64,000 nt of DNA. It comes from Agrococcus sp. Marseille-Q4369. Lineage in GTDB: Bacteria; Actinomycetota; Actinomycetes; Actinomycetales; Microbacteriaceae. How positions within the stretch are numbered: the stretch's first letter is position 1; each line of letters opens with the position of its first letter. The notes beneath the pieces were generated by a model. The model did not search any database. It was given only the letters and a program-made list of their open reading frames with translations, and was not told the origin of the DNA. Where the stretch lies: positions 558,001-622,000 of the forward strand of contig NZ_CP070501.1 of the NCBI RefSeq assembly GCF_018308945.1. Reading direction: 5' to 3'. Positions 18,577 to 26,680 of this stretch are shown piece by piece. A program made the position numbers and the translations under genes.

Positions 18577-20165
18577 CCGCGACCGCCACGCGCCCCAGCC
18601 TCACCGCGAAGGCGTCGAACTACCTCGACGAGCGCACCAGCATCTCGACCCTCGTGGCGACCCTGGGCCGGAAGGTCTTCCCGGACCACTGGTCGTTCAT
18701 GCTCGGCGAGATCATCCTGTACTCGTTCGTCGCGATCCTGCTCTCGGGCACGTTCCTGACGTTCTTCTTCGAGCCGTCGATGACCGAGGTGCACTACAAC
18801 GGCTCCTACGTCCCGCTCAAGGGCGTCGCGATGTCGGCGGCATACGCCTCGGCCCTCGACCTGTCGTTCGACGTGCGCGGCGGCCTGCTCATGCGCCAGC
18901 TGCACCACTGGGCGGCGCTGCTGTTCATCGCCGCGATCGGCCTGCACATGCTGCGCGTGTTCTTCACGGGCGCGTTCCGCAAGCCGCGCGAGATCAACTG
19001 GGTCGTCGGCTTCATCCTGTTCATCCTCGCGCTCGCCGAGGGCTTCACCGGCTACTCGCTCCCCGACGACCTGCTCTCGGGCAACGGCCTCGCGATCATC
19101 AACGGCATGGTCAAGGGCATCCCGATCGTCGGCACCTGGATCTCGTACCTGCTCTTCGGCGGCGTGTTCCCGGGCGACGACATCGTGCCGCGGCTCTTCG
19201 TGCTGCACATCATGCTGCTGCCGGCGCTCGTGATCGCGTTCATCGGCATCCACATGGTGCTGCTCGTGGTCAACAAGCACACGCAGTTCGCGGGCCCCGG
19301 CAAGACCAACGACAACGTCGTGGGCGCGCCGATCATGCCGCTGTTCGCCGCGAAGGCCGGCTCGTTCTTCTTCATCGTGTTCGGCGTGCTCGTCGCGATC
19401 GCCTCGACCTTCACGATCCTCCCGCTGTGGGAGTACGGGCCCTACGACCCATCGCCCGTCTCGGCCGGCACGCAGCCCGACTGGTACATCGGCTTCGCCG
19501 ACGGCGCCCTGCGCCTCATGCCGGGCTGGGAGACCGAGATCTTCAACTGGACGATCTCGTGGAACATCCTCGTGCCCATCGCGGTGCTCGGGCTGTTCAT
19601 CGTGATCGTGATGATCTACCCGTTCATCGAGCAGTGGATCACGGGCGACGAGCGCGAGCACCACATCGCCGAGCGCCCCCGCAACAACCCGACGCGCACG
19701 GCCATCGGCGCCGCCGGCGTCTGGTTCTACGCGATCATGTGGGCGGCTGCCTCGTCCGACCTCATCGCGACGCACTTCCGCCTCAACGTGTTCCACGTCA
19801 CCTACGCCCTCCAGGCGATGCTCATCGTCGGCACGGTCGTCGTGTACTGGCTCACGAAGCGCATCGCGCTCGGCCTGCAGAAGAAGGATCGCGAGATCCT
19901 GCTGCACGGCTACGAGAGCGGCCGCATCGTGCGCCGCCCCGGCGGCGAGTACATCGAGGTGCACCAGCCCCTCGACGAGTACGAGGCGTGGAAGCTCAAG
20001 GCCTACGAGTCGTACGCGCCGGTCATGGTGCGCCCGAACGCGAAGGGCAGGATCACGCCGGCGACGCACCTGCGGGCAGCGCTCACCCGCTGGTTCTTCG
20101 AGGACCGCGTGAGCCCCGTGACGCCGCGCGAGCTCGAGATCGCCAAGCGGCACGACGACCACTAG
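18573..20165 (+). CDS. qcrB: Cytochrome bc1 complex cytochrome b subunit
   Basis: 530 aa, with the long C-terminal tail usual in actinobacteria. The b-heme ligands lie in LLMRQLHHWAALLFIAAIGLHMLRVF and VLHIMLLPALVIAFIGIHMVLL; the quinol-site loop reads PLWEYGPYDPSPVSAGTQPDWY. This subunit contains the quinol oxidation site that is the target of QcrB inhibitors in mycobacteria. Last gene of the operon, closed by the hairpin at 20178. Confidence 0.96.
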   Translation: MTATATRPSLTAKASNYLDERTSISTLVATLGRKVFPDHWSFMLGEIILYSFVAILLSGTFLTFFFEPSMTEVHYNGSYVPLKGVAMSAAYASALDLSFDVRGGLLMRQLHHWAALLFIAAIGLHMLRVFFTGAFRKPREINWVVGFILFILALAEGFTGYSLPDDLLSGNGLAIINGMVKGIPIVGTWISYLLFGGVFPGDDIVPRLFVLHIMLLPALVIAFIGIHMVLLVVNKHTQFAGPGKTNDNVVGAPIMPLFAAKAGSFFFIVFGVLVAIASTFTILPLWEYGPYDPSPVSAGTQPDWYIGFADGALRLMPGWETEIFNWTISWNILVPIAVLGLFIVIVMIYPFIEQWITGDEREHHIAERPRNNPTRTAIGAAGVWFYAIMWAAASSDLIATHFRLNVFHVTYALQAMLIVGTVVVYWLTKRIALGLQKKDREILLHGYESGRIVRRPGGEYIEVHQPLDEYEAWKLKAYESYAPVMVRPNAKGRITPATHLRAALTRWFFEDRVSPVTPRELEIAKRHDDH

Positions 20166-20177
20166 GTCGGCGACCGA

Positions 20178-20213
20178 GACGGAGGGCCCGGGATGATTCC
20201 CGGGCCCTCCGTC
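20178..20213 (+). terminator. Rho-independent type terminator after qcrB
   Basis: 15-bp perfect stem GACGGAGGGCCCGGG / CCCGGGCCCTCCGTC with a 6-nt ATGATT loop, followed by GTTGT. It begins 12 bp after the qcrB stop. It also covers the in-frame ATG at 20193, so the next gene must start later. Confidence 0.88.
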
Positions 20214-20225
20214 GTTGTCCCCGGC

Positions 20226-21263
20226 ATGCCCCTCGACTTCGGAGTCCACACGTTCGCCGCCGTCCCCGAGCAGGACGGCGCGCCGATCCCCCACTCGCGC
20301 GTGCTCCGCGATGTCGTGGCCGAGGGCATCGCCGCCGATCGCGCCGGGCTGTCGTTCTTCGGCGTCGGCGAGCACCACCGCGCCGACTTCGCGGCGAGCG
20401 CGCCCGAGATCGTCCTCGGCGCCCTCGCGAGCGTGACCGAGCGCATCCGCCTCGGTACGGCCGTCACGGTGCTGTCGTCGAACGACCCCGTGCGCGTGTT
20501 CGAGCAGTTCTCAACCCTCGACGGCATCTCGAGCGGCCGGGCCGAGATGATCGTCGGCCGCGGCTCGTTCGTCGAGTCGTTCCCGCTGTTCGGCTACCGG
20601 CTCGAGGACTACGAGGCGCTCTTCGACGAGCGGCTCGAGCTGCTCGCCGAGCTCGTGAAGGAGGAGCCCGTCACGTGGTCGGGCCGGCTGCGCTCGTCGC
20701 TCACCGAGCAGCGCGTGCACCCGCGCTCCCACGCGGCCGAGCACGGCGGTCGCATCCCCGTGTGGGTCGGCGTCGGCGGCACGCCCGACTCCGTCATCCG
20801 CACCGCTCGCCACGGCTTCGACATGATGCTCGCGATCATCGGCGGCAGCCCCGCGCAGTTCGCGCCCTTCTCGGGGCTCTACCGGCGCGCGATGGAGCAG
20901 TTCGGGCACTCGGGCGGTCGCGTCGGGATGCACTCCCCCGGGCTCATCGCCGAGACGGACGAGGAGGCGAAGCGCATCCTCATGCCGCAGTGGATGGTCT
21001 ACCGCAACCGCATCGGGCGCGAGCGCGGCTGGGGCGACGCGACCGAGCGCGAGTTCGACGCGAGCGCTGCCGAGCACGGCGCCATCTTCGTCGGGAGTCC
21101 CGAGACCGTCGCGCAGAAGATCGTCTGGGCGGTCGAGACGCTCGGCGTCGAGCGATTCGACCTCAAGTACGACTCGGGCACATCGCACGAGGACAACCTG
21201 CGCTCGATCGAGCTGCTCGGCACCGAGGTCGTGCCGCGCGTGCGCGCCATGCTCGACCGCTAG
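20226..21263 (+). CDS. LLM class flavin-dependent oxidoreductase
   Basis: 345 aa from ATG at 20226. Luciferase-like TIM barrel: LDFGVHTFAAVPEQDG, FFGVGEHHRADFAASAPEIVLGALASVTERIRLGTAVTVLSSNDPVRVFEQFSTLDGISSGR in pieces, and HGGRIPVWVGVGGTPDS. It resembles members of unknown substrate that may use FMNH2 or F420. It stands alone after the qcr terminator. Its TAG stop and the TAG stop of the convergent gene share the four bases CTAG (21260-21263). Confidence 0.9.
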   Translation: MPLDFGVHTFAAVPEQDGAPIPHSRVLRDVVAEGIAADRAGLSFFGVGEHHRADFAASAPEIVLGALASVTERIRLGTAVTVLSSNDPVRVFEQFSTLDGISSGRAEMIVGRGSFVESFPLFGYRLEDYEALFDERLELLAELVKEEPVTWSGRLRSSLTEQRVHPRSHAAEHGGRIPVWVGVGGTPDSVIRTARHGFDMMLAIIGGSPAQFAPFSGLYRRAMEQFGHSGGRVGMHSPGLIAETDEEAKRILMPQWMVYRNRIGRERGWGDATEREFDASAAEHGAIFVGSPETVAQKIVWAVETLGVERFDLKYDSGTSHEDNLRSIELLGTEVVPRVRAMLDR

Positions 21264-22444
21264 GCGGGCGGCGCGCCGAGCACGGAGGCGGCGCGCTCGA
21301 GCAGCCGCTGCGCCGCAGCCGCCCCGCGGTCGTCGCCGCGGCCGGCGTTCGCGAGCGCATGGCCCAGCAGGTGCGTCGCTGCGATCGCGGTCACGCGCTC
21401 GTCGCCGCGCCAGCCCGACTGCAGCTCGTCGGCGAAGGCCGCGAGGGCCGCGACCCCCGGCGAGCCGGTCTCCCGCTCGACCGACGACACGACGACGTGC
21501 CCGAAGAGCGCCCCGCGATCGTCGGCGGGGTCGCCGAGCCCCGCGGTGTCGATGTCGAGGATGCCCGTGATGCGCGACGGGTCGTCCTCGGCGACGAAGA
21601 TCTGGCCCAGGTGGAGGTCGCCGTGGATCGTGACGGGCCGGGGCACGCTCGTCGCGGCGTAGCGCTCCGCGATCATCGCGGCGAGCCGCGAGGTCTGGCG
21701 CGCGAACACCGGCGCCGTCTCCTCCATCCGCTCGGCGTACCAGTCGACCCGCCGAGCGAGCGACTCGCGCGCGCCGACCGTCACCGGCACCTGGGCGATG
21801 TGCTGGGTGAGCTCGTCGAGTCCGCGCGCGAACCGGGCGCGGTCGATGCGCTCGAACACGTCGATCGCCGGCACCCCGGGGAGCTCCCCGAGCAGCACGA
21901 GGCCGGCGTCGGAGAAGCCGATCGACCGCGGCACGGGCACGCCTGCGGCGCGGAAGCGCTCGTGCAGGTCGTGGATGGTCGCGGCGAGCGACGGCTGCAC
22001 GACCTTGGCGAACCAGCGCTCGGTCGCGGTCGCGACCTGCAGCACCGCCCGCTTGCCGGGGCGGTAGGCCTCCATCCGCAGCTTCGCGCCCTCGGCGGCG
22101 ATGCCGAACTTCGCGAGCACGACGCCCGCGGCCTCCGGGTACGAGACGGCCGGCAGGGACGGCAGCGACGGATCCTGCGGGTACACCCACGCGGTGAGCC
22201 GGCGGCCCGCCGCATCGAGGAGCTCGACGGTGTGCTCGTCGACGGGCGCGCTCGGCGAGGTGTTGACGTAGATCGTCAGTCGCTCGATCGCGTCCTCGCG
22301 CGTGCGGACGCCGCACGCGTAGCCGACCACGAAGCCCTCGCTGACCGGCTCGACATCCTTCTGCTGGAAGTCGACGAGCTCCCTGCCGCTCTCGGCGACG
22401 AGCCTCGAGAGCACTCCGGCGGGATTGTCGAGCATGGGCCCCAT
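21260..22444 (-). CDS. APH/choline-kinase-like phosphotransferase
   Basis: 394 aa from ATG at 22444 (22435 possible). Kinase-like fold of the aminoglycoside phosphotransferase superfamily: VTIHGDLHLGQIFV is the catalytic loop (Asp and His) and ILDIDTAGLGDPADDRG the metal-binding DxD region. The N-terminal third, with YACGVRTREDAIERLTIYVN, is a divergent lobe of the type found in actinobacterial family members of unknown substrate. Antibiotic resistance should not be assumed. Confidence 0.82.
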   Translation of the reverse strand: MGPMLDNPAGVLSRLVAESGRELVDFQQKDVEPVSEGFVVGYACGVRTREDAIERLTIYVNTSPSAPVDEHTVELLDAAGRRLTAWVYPQDPSLPSLPAVSYPEAAGVVLAKFGIAAEGAKLRMEAYRPGKRAVLQVATATERWFAKVVQPSLAATIHDLHERFRAAGVPVPRSIGFSDAGLVLLGELPGVPAIDVFERIDRARFARGLDELTQHIAQVPVTVGARESLARRVDWYAERMEETAPVFARQTSRLAAMIAERYAATSVPRPVTIHGDLHLGQIFVAEDDPSRITGILDIDTAGLGDPADDRGALFGHVVVSSVERETGSPGVAALAAFADELQSGWRGDERVTAIAATHLLGHALANAGRGDDRGAAAAQRLLERAASVLGAPPA

Positions 22445-22482
22445 CCAACACCCCGGCAGCCGGGCGTGCGCCGAGAGATGCG

Positions 22483-22488
22483 TATCGT
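22483..22488 (+). promoter_or_regulatory. -10 element (TATCGT), leaderless start of the FUSC-type gene
   Basis: TATCGT ends 6 nt before the ATG at 22495; no ribosome binding site is present in the 50-bp divergent gap. Confidence 0.45.
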
Positions 22489-22494
22489 GGATCC

Positions 22495-23547
22495 ATGCGG
22501 TGGCTCGAGCGGTTCACGACCGGCGAGCAGGAATCGTGGCTGCAGGTGCTCAAGGTCGCCGTCGCGATCGTCATCGCCTGGGCGGCGAGTCGGCTGCTGC
22601 TCGGCATGGAGCTGCCGATCTTCGCGGCGATCGCCGCGCTGCTCGTCGTCGCGCCGAGCGTCAACCAGTCGCTCGGCAAGGGCATCGGGCGCTCGGTCGG
22701 GGTCATCGGCGGTGTGCTGCTCGCGTGGCTCGCCACGCTCGTCCTGCCCACGACGGGGCTCGTCGTGCTCTCGGTGTCGCTCCTGGGCGTCGTGCTCGCG
22801 CGACTCCTGCGGCTCGCGCCGATGGCCGCGAACCAGCTGCCGATCAGCGCGATGGTGCTGCTCGCGCTCGGCGCGGGCACCGGGCCGCTGTTCGGCTTCG
22901 AGCGCGTCGTCGAGACGATCATCGGCGCGGTCGTGGCGCTCGTCATCAACCTCGTCGTCGTGGCGCCCGTGCACCACGAACCGGCCGAGCGCTCGATGCG
23001 CGAGCTCGCCCACGCGGTCGCCGACGCCTTCGAGCGCATCGCCCACGCCCTCACCGTCGCCGACGCGGAGCGCGGCGAGGCGATGCTCGCCGAGGCGCGC
23101 GAGCTGCGGGCCGGCATCAAGCGCACGCGCGCTGCCATGGACGCGCTCGAGGAGTCGACGCGCCTGAACCCCAGGGCGCGGCGGCTCAGCGACCGCATCG
23201 AGCGCGACGAGCGGCTGCTGCTCACGCTCACGGTGCTCGTGAACCGCGCGATCGGGATGACGCGCACGATCGTCGACCGCTTCGACGCATCCCTCGTCGA
23301 CGACGCGAGCGTGCGCCGCATCGCGGGCGAGTCGCGCCGCATCGCCCGCGAGGTGCGCGTGCTCGTCGACCGGCAGGCGCTCGAGGACGGGCGCACGACG
23401 ACCCTGCCCGCGATCGAGGGGCCGGGCTTCACCGCACCCATCGCCGTGCCCCGGCCGCACCCGCAGCACTGGGTGCTCATCGGCGCGCTGCTCGAGGACG
23501 TGCGTCAGGCGCGGGAGTCGCTCGAGGCGGGCGCCGAGGGCGCGTAG
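22495..23547 (+). CDS. FUSC / aromatic acid exporter-like membrane protein
   Basis: 350 aa. Five to six closely spaced N-terminal helices (LQVLKVAVAIVIAWAASRLLLG, ELPIFAAIAALLVVAPSVNQSLGKG, then several Leu/Val-rich helices up to about residue 160) are followed by a cytoplasmic helical domain with long charged stretches. That layout is the FUSC/ArAE half-size exporter family. The transported substrate is unknown. Its last 43 bp overlap the convergent gene ending at 23505. Confidence 0.82.
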   Translation: MRWLERFTTGEQESWLQVLKVAVAIVIAWAASRLLLGMELPIFAAIAALLVVAPSVNQSLGKGIGRSVGVIGGVLLAWLATLVLPTTGLVVLSVSLLGVVLARLLRLAPMAANQLPISAMVLLALGAGTGPLFGFERVVETIIGAVVALVINLVVVAPVHHEPAERSMRELAHAVADAFERIAHALTVADAERGEAMLAEARELRAGIKRTRAAMDALEESTRLNPRARRLSDRIERDERLLLTLTVLVNRAIGMTRTIVDRFDASLVDDASVRRIAGESRRIAREVRVLVDRQALEDGRTTTLPAIEGPGFTAPIAVPRPHPQHWVLIGALLEDVRQARESLEAGAEGA

Positions 23548-24020
23548 GGCGTCAGCCACTGGAGGCGCCAGAACTCCTCGGCGGTCAGCTCGAACGAGTG
23601 GGTGTCGATCGCGACCGCTCGCCGCACCGCGTCGGGGTCGATGTGGGCGCGCGCGAGGATCGAGACTGCGCTCTGCCCGAGCAGCGACGACCTGCCGTAG
23701 TGGATCGCGACGATGTCGGGCGTCGCGGGCGTGTCGGAGACGACGTACGCGCTCGAGAGCAGCCGCGAGCGGCCGAGCATGCGCCACGAGAAGTGGCGGC
23801 CGGCCCAGAGCGCCTCGGCGATCACCTCGCGGTCGCCCTTGTCGGGCCGGTGGTACTCGTAGACCTCGCGCAGCTGCAGCGGCGAGCTCTGCACGAGCTC
23901 GAAGGTCACTCGCGGGTTCTTGCGCTCCGTGTGCGTCCAGTACGGGAAGGTCGTCGCCCGGATCGCCCACGTGCCGCGCAGCAGGCGAGCGAGCTCTGCG
24001 GGGTCGGCGACGCGTGACAT
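23505..24020 (-). CDS. Hypothetical protein, possibly beta-barrel fold
   Basis: 171 aa from ATG at 24020 (TATCCT 6 nt upstream, no Shine-Dalgarno). Notable segments are GTWAIRATTFPYWTHTERKNPRVTFEL, REVYEYHRPDKGDREVI, FSWRMLGRSRLLSSAYVV and IVAIHYGRSSLLGQSAVSI. The alternating pattern of hydrophobic strands suggests a lipocalin-like or calycin-like barrel, which is inference only. I recognise no named family. The 3' end overlaps the FUSC-type gene tail to tail by 43 bp. Confidence 0.65.
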   Translation of the reverse strand: MSRVADPAELARLLRGTWAIRATTFPYWTHTERKNPRVTFELVQSSPLQLREVYEYHRPDKGDREVIAEALWAGRHFSWRMLGRSRLLSSAYVVSDTPATPDIVAIHYGRSSLLGQSAVSILARAHIDPDAVRRAVAIDTHSFELTAEEFWRLQWLTPYAPSAPASSDSRA

Positions 24021-24026
24021 GCGATC

Positions 24027-24032
24027 AGGATA
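24027..24032 (-). promoter_or_regulatory. -10 element (TATCCT), leaderless start
   Basis: TATCCT on the minus strand ends 6 nt before the ATG at 24020. A separate TACCCT (24042-24047) serves the divergent gene, so both starts fit within a 34-bp gap. Confidence 0.5.
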
Positions 24033-24041
24033 GCCGCCGGA

Positions 24042-24047
24042 TACCCT
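24042..24047 (+). promoter_or_regulatory. -10 element (TACCCT), leaderless start of the HD protein gene
   Basis: TACCCT ends 7 nt before the ATG at 24055. Confidence 0.45.
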
Positions 24048-24054
24048 CGAGAGC

Positions 24055-24519
24055 ATGGTGGACGGTGACCTGCTGCACGCGATCTCGGTGGCCGCGCGCG
24101 CCTACGAGGGCCGCACCGACCGGCAGGGCGAGCCATACGTCGCCCACGCCATGCGCGTGATGCTCGACGTCGAGGGCGACGAGGCGCGCACGGTCGCGAT
24201 CCTCCACGACGTGCTCGAGTGGGGCTCGATCACCGCGCAGCAGCTCGTCGGCGAGGGGTTCCCGCCGCGCGTCATGCGCGCGATCGATGCGATGACGCGC
24301 CGCGACGAGGAGCCGCTCAAGACCTGGATGGCACGCATCCGGGGCGAGGAGCTCGCGCTCGAGGTCAAGCGCGCCGACCTCCGCGACAACGCGCAGCAGT
24401 GGCGCCTCGACTCGATGCCTGACGCGGCGACGCGCGAGAGGATGCTGCGGAAGTACCGGCGCTCGGCCGAGCTGCTCGGCACGACGCTCGACGAGATCTG
24501 CGGTCGCGAGGTCAGCTGA
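24055..24519 (+). CDS. HD-domain protein related to the RelA/SpoT hydrolase domain
   Basis: 154 aa. AISVAARAYEGRTDRQGEPYVAHAMRVML, AILHDVLEWGS and LEVKRADLRDNAQQW match the order of metal-binding His, HD and D residues of the ppGpp hydrolase type HD domain, as in small stand-alone MESH1-like proteins. No synthetase or TGS domain is attached. It may hydrolyse ppGpp or another nucleotide; that is inference. Confidence 0.83.
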   Translation: MVDGDLLHAISVAARAYEGRTDRQGEPYVAHAMRVMLDVEGDEARTVAILHDVLEWGSITAQQLVGEGFPPRVMRAIDAMTRRDEEPLKTWMARIRGEELALEVKRADLRDNAQQWRLDSMPDAATRERMLRKYRRSAELLGTTLDEICGREVS

Positions 24520-24534
24520 GCTCGCGGGTTCCGG

Positions 24535-25602
24535 CTACCAGATGCCCCACGGGCGGCGCCGCACCCGGCGCTCGATCGGCAGCAGCAGGCGCAGGAAGAG
24601 CCGGTAGCGGCGCGTGTCGAGCACGAGGTCGTGCGTCGGCAGGTGGTCGACGATCGGCCCGAAGACGCGCTTGAAGACCCCCGGCCCGTGCAACCGGTGC
24701 GACGTGTCGTCCGCTTGCCACGAGGGCGGCGTCGCGTAGGCGTCGTAGACCTCCGCGCCCTGCGCCTTGAACCACTGCATCGCCGTCCAGCGGATGAGGT
24801 GCGCGCCGCCGCGGATCGCGCGGTCGGGCACCGAACCGCCGTCCTTCGCGAGGGCGAAGCGCCCGAAGCGGATCATGAAGGCGGATGCCTGGGGCCCGTC
24901 GTGCGCGCCGTCGTACCCGAACCAGAAGTGGCCGCTCCCTTGCGCGACGGCAGCGCTCCACATGGTGCGGTAGTACTCGAAGGGCTTCATGCCCTCGACG
25001 CCCTTGCCGCCCGAGACGGTCTGCATGAGCGCGTACATCGTGCGGTACGTCTCCTCGCCGGGCTCGACCTTCTCGACGCGGTAGCCGTTGCGCTCGGCGT
25101 AGCGGATGTGGTTGCGCAGGCTCTTCTTGAAGCCGGCGAAGATCTCGTCGACCGGGCGGGTGAGGTCGACGAGCACCGTGTAGGTGTTCTGCTGCACGGG
25201 GTTCGCCGCGCGATAGCCGCTCGCGGCGAGCGCCTGTCGGCGCTCGGGGGTGTCGACCTCGAACGGCTCGACCTTGACGGCGTAGACGCCCTTCGCCGCG
25301 CCGTCCTTCGCCGCGCGGATCGACTGGGCGATCGCGCCGAAGTGCTCGAACGACGCACCGGGCCCGGTCGCGAAGTACCAGAATCGGCCCGCGAGCGAGC
25401 GGTGCTCGAGCGCGAGCGCGAAGACGGTCTCGGGGCCCTCGAGCACGAGGTGCCGCGGGTGGAGGCGCTCGGTGCGCTTGACGATCGCGTAGGCGCTCGA
25501 CTGCGTCCACTGGCCGCCGTCCGGGTTCGTCAGCACGAGTGCGTCCCAGTCGGCGATCTCCGCCGCGGTCGCGTCGCGGAGCGCGAAGCCCGACCCCTGC
25601 AT
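24535..25602 (-). CDS. FemX-type peptidoglycan bridge peptidyltransferase, copy 3 of 3
   Basis: 355 aa from ATG at 25602, where GGAGG is 4 nt upstream; an ATG at 25605 is too close to it. Two GNAT-like subdomains with LVLTNPDGGQWTQSSAYAIVKR at the N-terminus, FAGFKKSLRNHIRYAERNGYRVE, PFEYYRTMWSAA and GGAHLIRWTAMQWFKAQGAEVYDAY in the second half, the FemABX pattern. Such enzymes add amino acids to the peptidoglycan stem or cross-bridge using aminoacyl-tRNA, in the cytoplasm on lipid II. Third gene of the tandem trio. Confidence 0.88.
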   Translation of the reverse strand: MQGSGFALRDATAAEIADWDALVLTNPDGGQWTQSSAYAIVKRTERLHPRHLVLEGPETVFALALEHRSLAGRFWYFATGPGASFEHFGAIAQSIRAAKDGAAKGVYAVKVEPFEVDTPERRQALAASGYRAANPVQQNTYTVLVDLTRPVDEIFAGFKKSLRNHIRYAERNGYRVEKVEPGEETYRTMYALMQTVSGGKGVEGMKPFEYYRTMWSAAVAQGSGHFWFGYDGAHDGPQASAFMIRFGRFALAKDGGSVPDRAIRGGAHLIRWTAMQWFKAQGAEVYDAYATPPSWQADDTSHRLHGPGVFKRVFGPIVDHLPTHDLVLDTRRYRLFLRLLLPIERRVRRRPWGIW

Positions 25603-25627
25603 CATTCCTCCATCACCAGCTGGACCA

Positions 25628-26680
25628 TCACCAGACACCCGTGTACCGCTTCTTCACTCGCCACTCGACGGGCCGCACGTACTTCTGCCACACCCGCTGC
25701 GCACCGGGCCGCAGCACGAGGTCGTGGCTCGGCGCGAAGTCGACCACCTCGCCGAACTGCTGCTTGAAGCGGCTGAGCCCCGCCATCCAGTGGTCCGGGT
25801 CGTCCTTCGCCCACGTCGGCGGTGCGCCCATCATGTCGAGGCCCGCGAAGCCCCGGTCGCGGTAGTGCTTGACGCGCGTCCAGCGGCCGAGATGCGCGCC
25901 GCCCTCGATGAGGCGGTCGGGCCGCGAGCCCTCGTCCTTGTCGATCGCGATGCGGCCGAACGGGATCGTGAAGGTCACCGTCTGGGGCCCGGCGCCGCCG
26001 TCGCGGCCGAGCCACCAGTCCGCTTGCCCGCGCTTCGTGAAGGCGCGCCAGATCGTCTTGTAGTAGTCCTCGCCGCGCATGCCGGCGAGGCCCTGCCCGC
26101 CGCGGATCGTCTGCATCCGCTGCCACGCGAGGTCGAAGAGCGCCTCGTCGCCCTCGACGCGCTCGACCGTGAAGCCGTCGCGCTCCGCGCGGCGGATGAG
26201 CTTCCGCGCCGTCTTCGAGAACGACGCGAGGATCTCCTCCTCGGTGCGCTCGAGGTCGATGATCACCGTGTGCGTGTGGAGCTGCACGTCCTCCGCTTGC
26301 GCGAGCCCGGCATCCGCGAGCATCGAGAGCGACGCCGCGTCGCGCGGGAGCCTCGGCTCGAGCTTGACCGAGATGAGCCGTGGGTGCTCGCGCTCGACGA
26401 ACTCGCGCGTCGCGCGCACGACCGCGGCCATGTCGGGGTGGAAGGGCGCGCACGGGAAGTACCAGAAGCGGCCGATCCAGGCGTTCCGCTCTAGCGCGAG
26501 CGCGTAGACGGGCTGCTCCGCGTCGAAGACGAGGTGGTGGGTCTCGAAGCCGTCCCAGCGCTTGAGCTCGGCGAACGCGAGCGTCTGGGTGAACTGGCCG
26601 CCGTCGGGGTTCGAGAGCACGAGCTCGTCCCAGTCGCGCAGCTCCGCCTCGGTCGCCCGTCGCAGTCGCATGTCGGTCAT
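25628..26680 (-). CDS. FemX-type peptidoglycan bridge peptidyltransferase, copy 2 of 3
   Basis: 350 aa from ATG at 26680, overlapping the preceding stop by ATGA. Same layout as its neighbours: LVLSNPDGGQFTQTLAFAELKRW, ILASFSKTARKLIRRAERDG, RGEDYYKTIWRAF, IEGGAHLGRWTRVKHYRDRG and the C-terminal EWRVKKRYTGVW. The copies clearly share ancestry but are strongly diverged, so they probably act on different residues of the bridge rather than being a recent duplication. Confidence 0.88.
   Translation of the reverse strand: MTDMRLRRATEAELRDWDELVLSNPDGGQFTQTLAFAELKRWDGFETHHLVFDAEQPVYALALERNAWIGRFWYFPCAPFHPDMAAVVRATREFVEREHPRLISVKLEPRLPRDAASLSMLADAGLAQAEDVQLHTHTVIIDLERTEEEILASFSKTARKLIRRAERDGFTVERVEGDEALFDLAWQRMQTIRGGQGLAGMRGEDYYKTIWRAFTKRGQADWWLGRDGGAGPQTVTFTIPFGRIAIDKDEGSRPDRLIEGGAHLGRWTRVKHYRDRGFAGLDMMGAPPTWAKDDPDHWMAGLSRFKQQFGEVVDFAPSHDLVLRPGAQRVWQKYVRPVEWRVKKRYTGVW

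Noticed and set aside
20193-20225. Upstream start of the LLM gene at 20193
   Set aside because: It falls inside the loop of the qcrB terminator hairpin and the added residues are not family-like; ATG 20226 fits the family start.
21260-22444. Aminoglycoside resistance gene
   Set aside because: Only the general APH fold is shown; the N-terminal lobe is divergent, and there is no resistance context.
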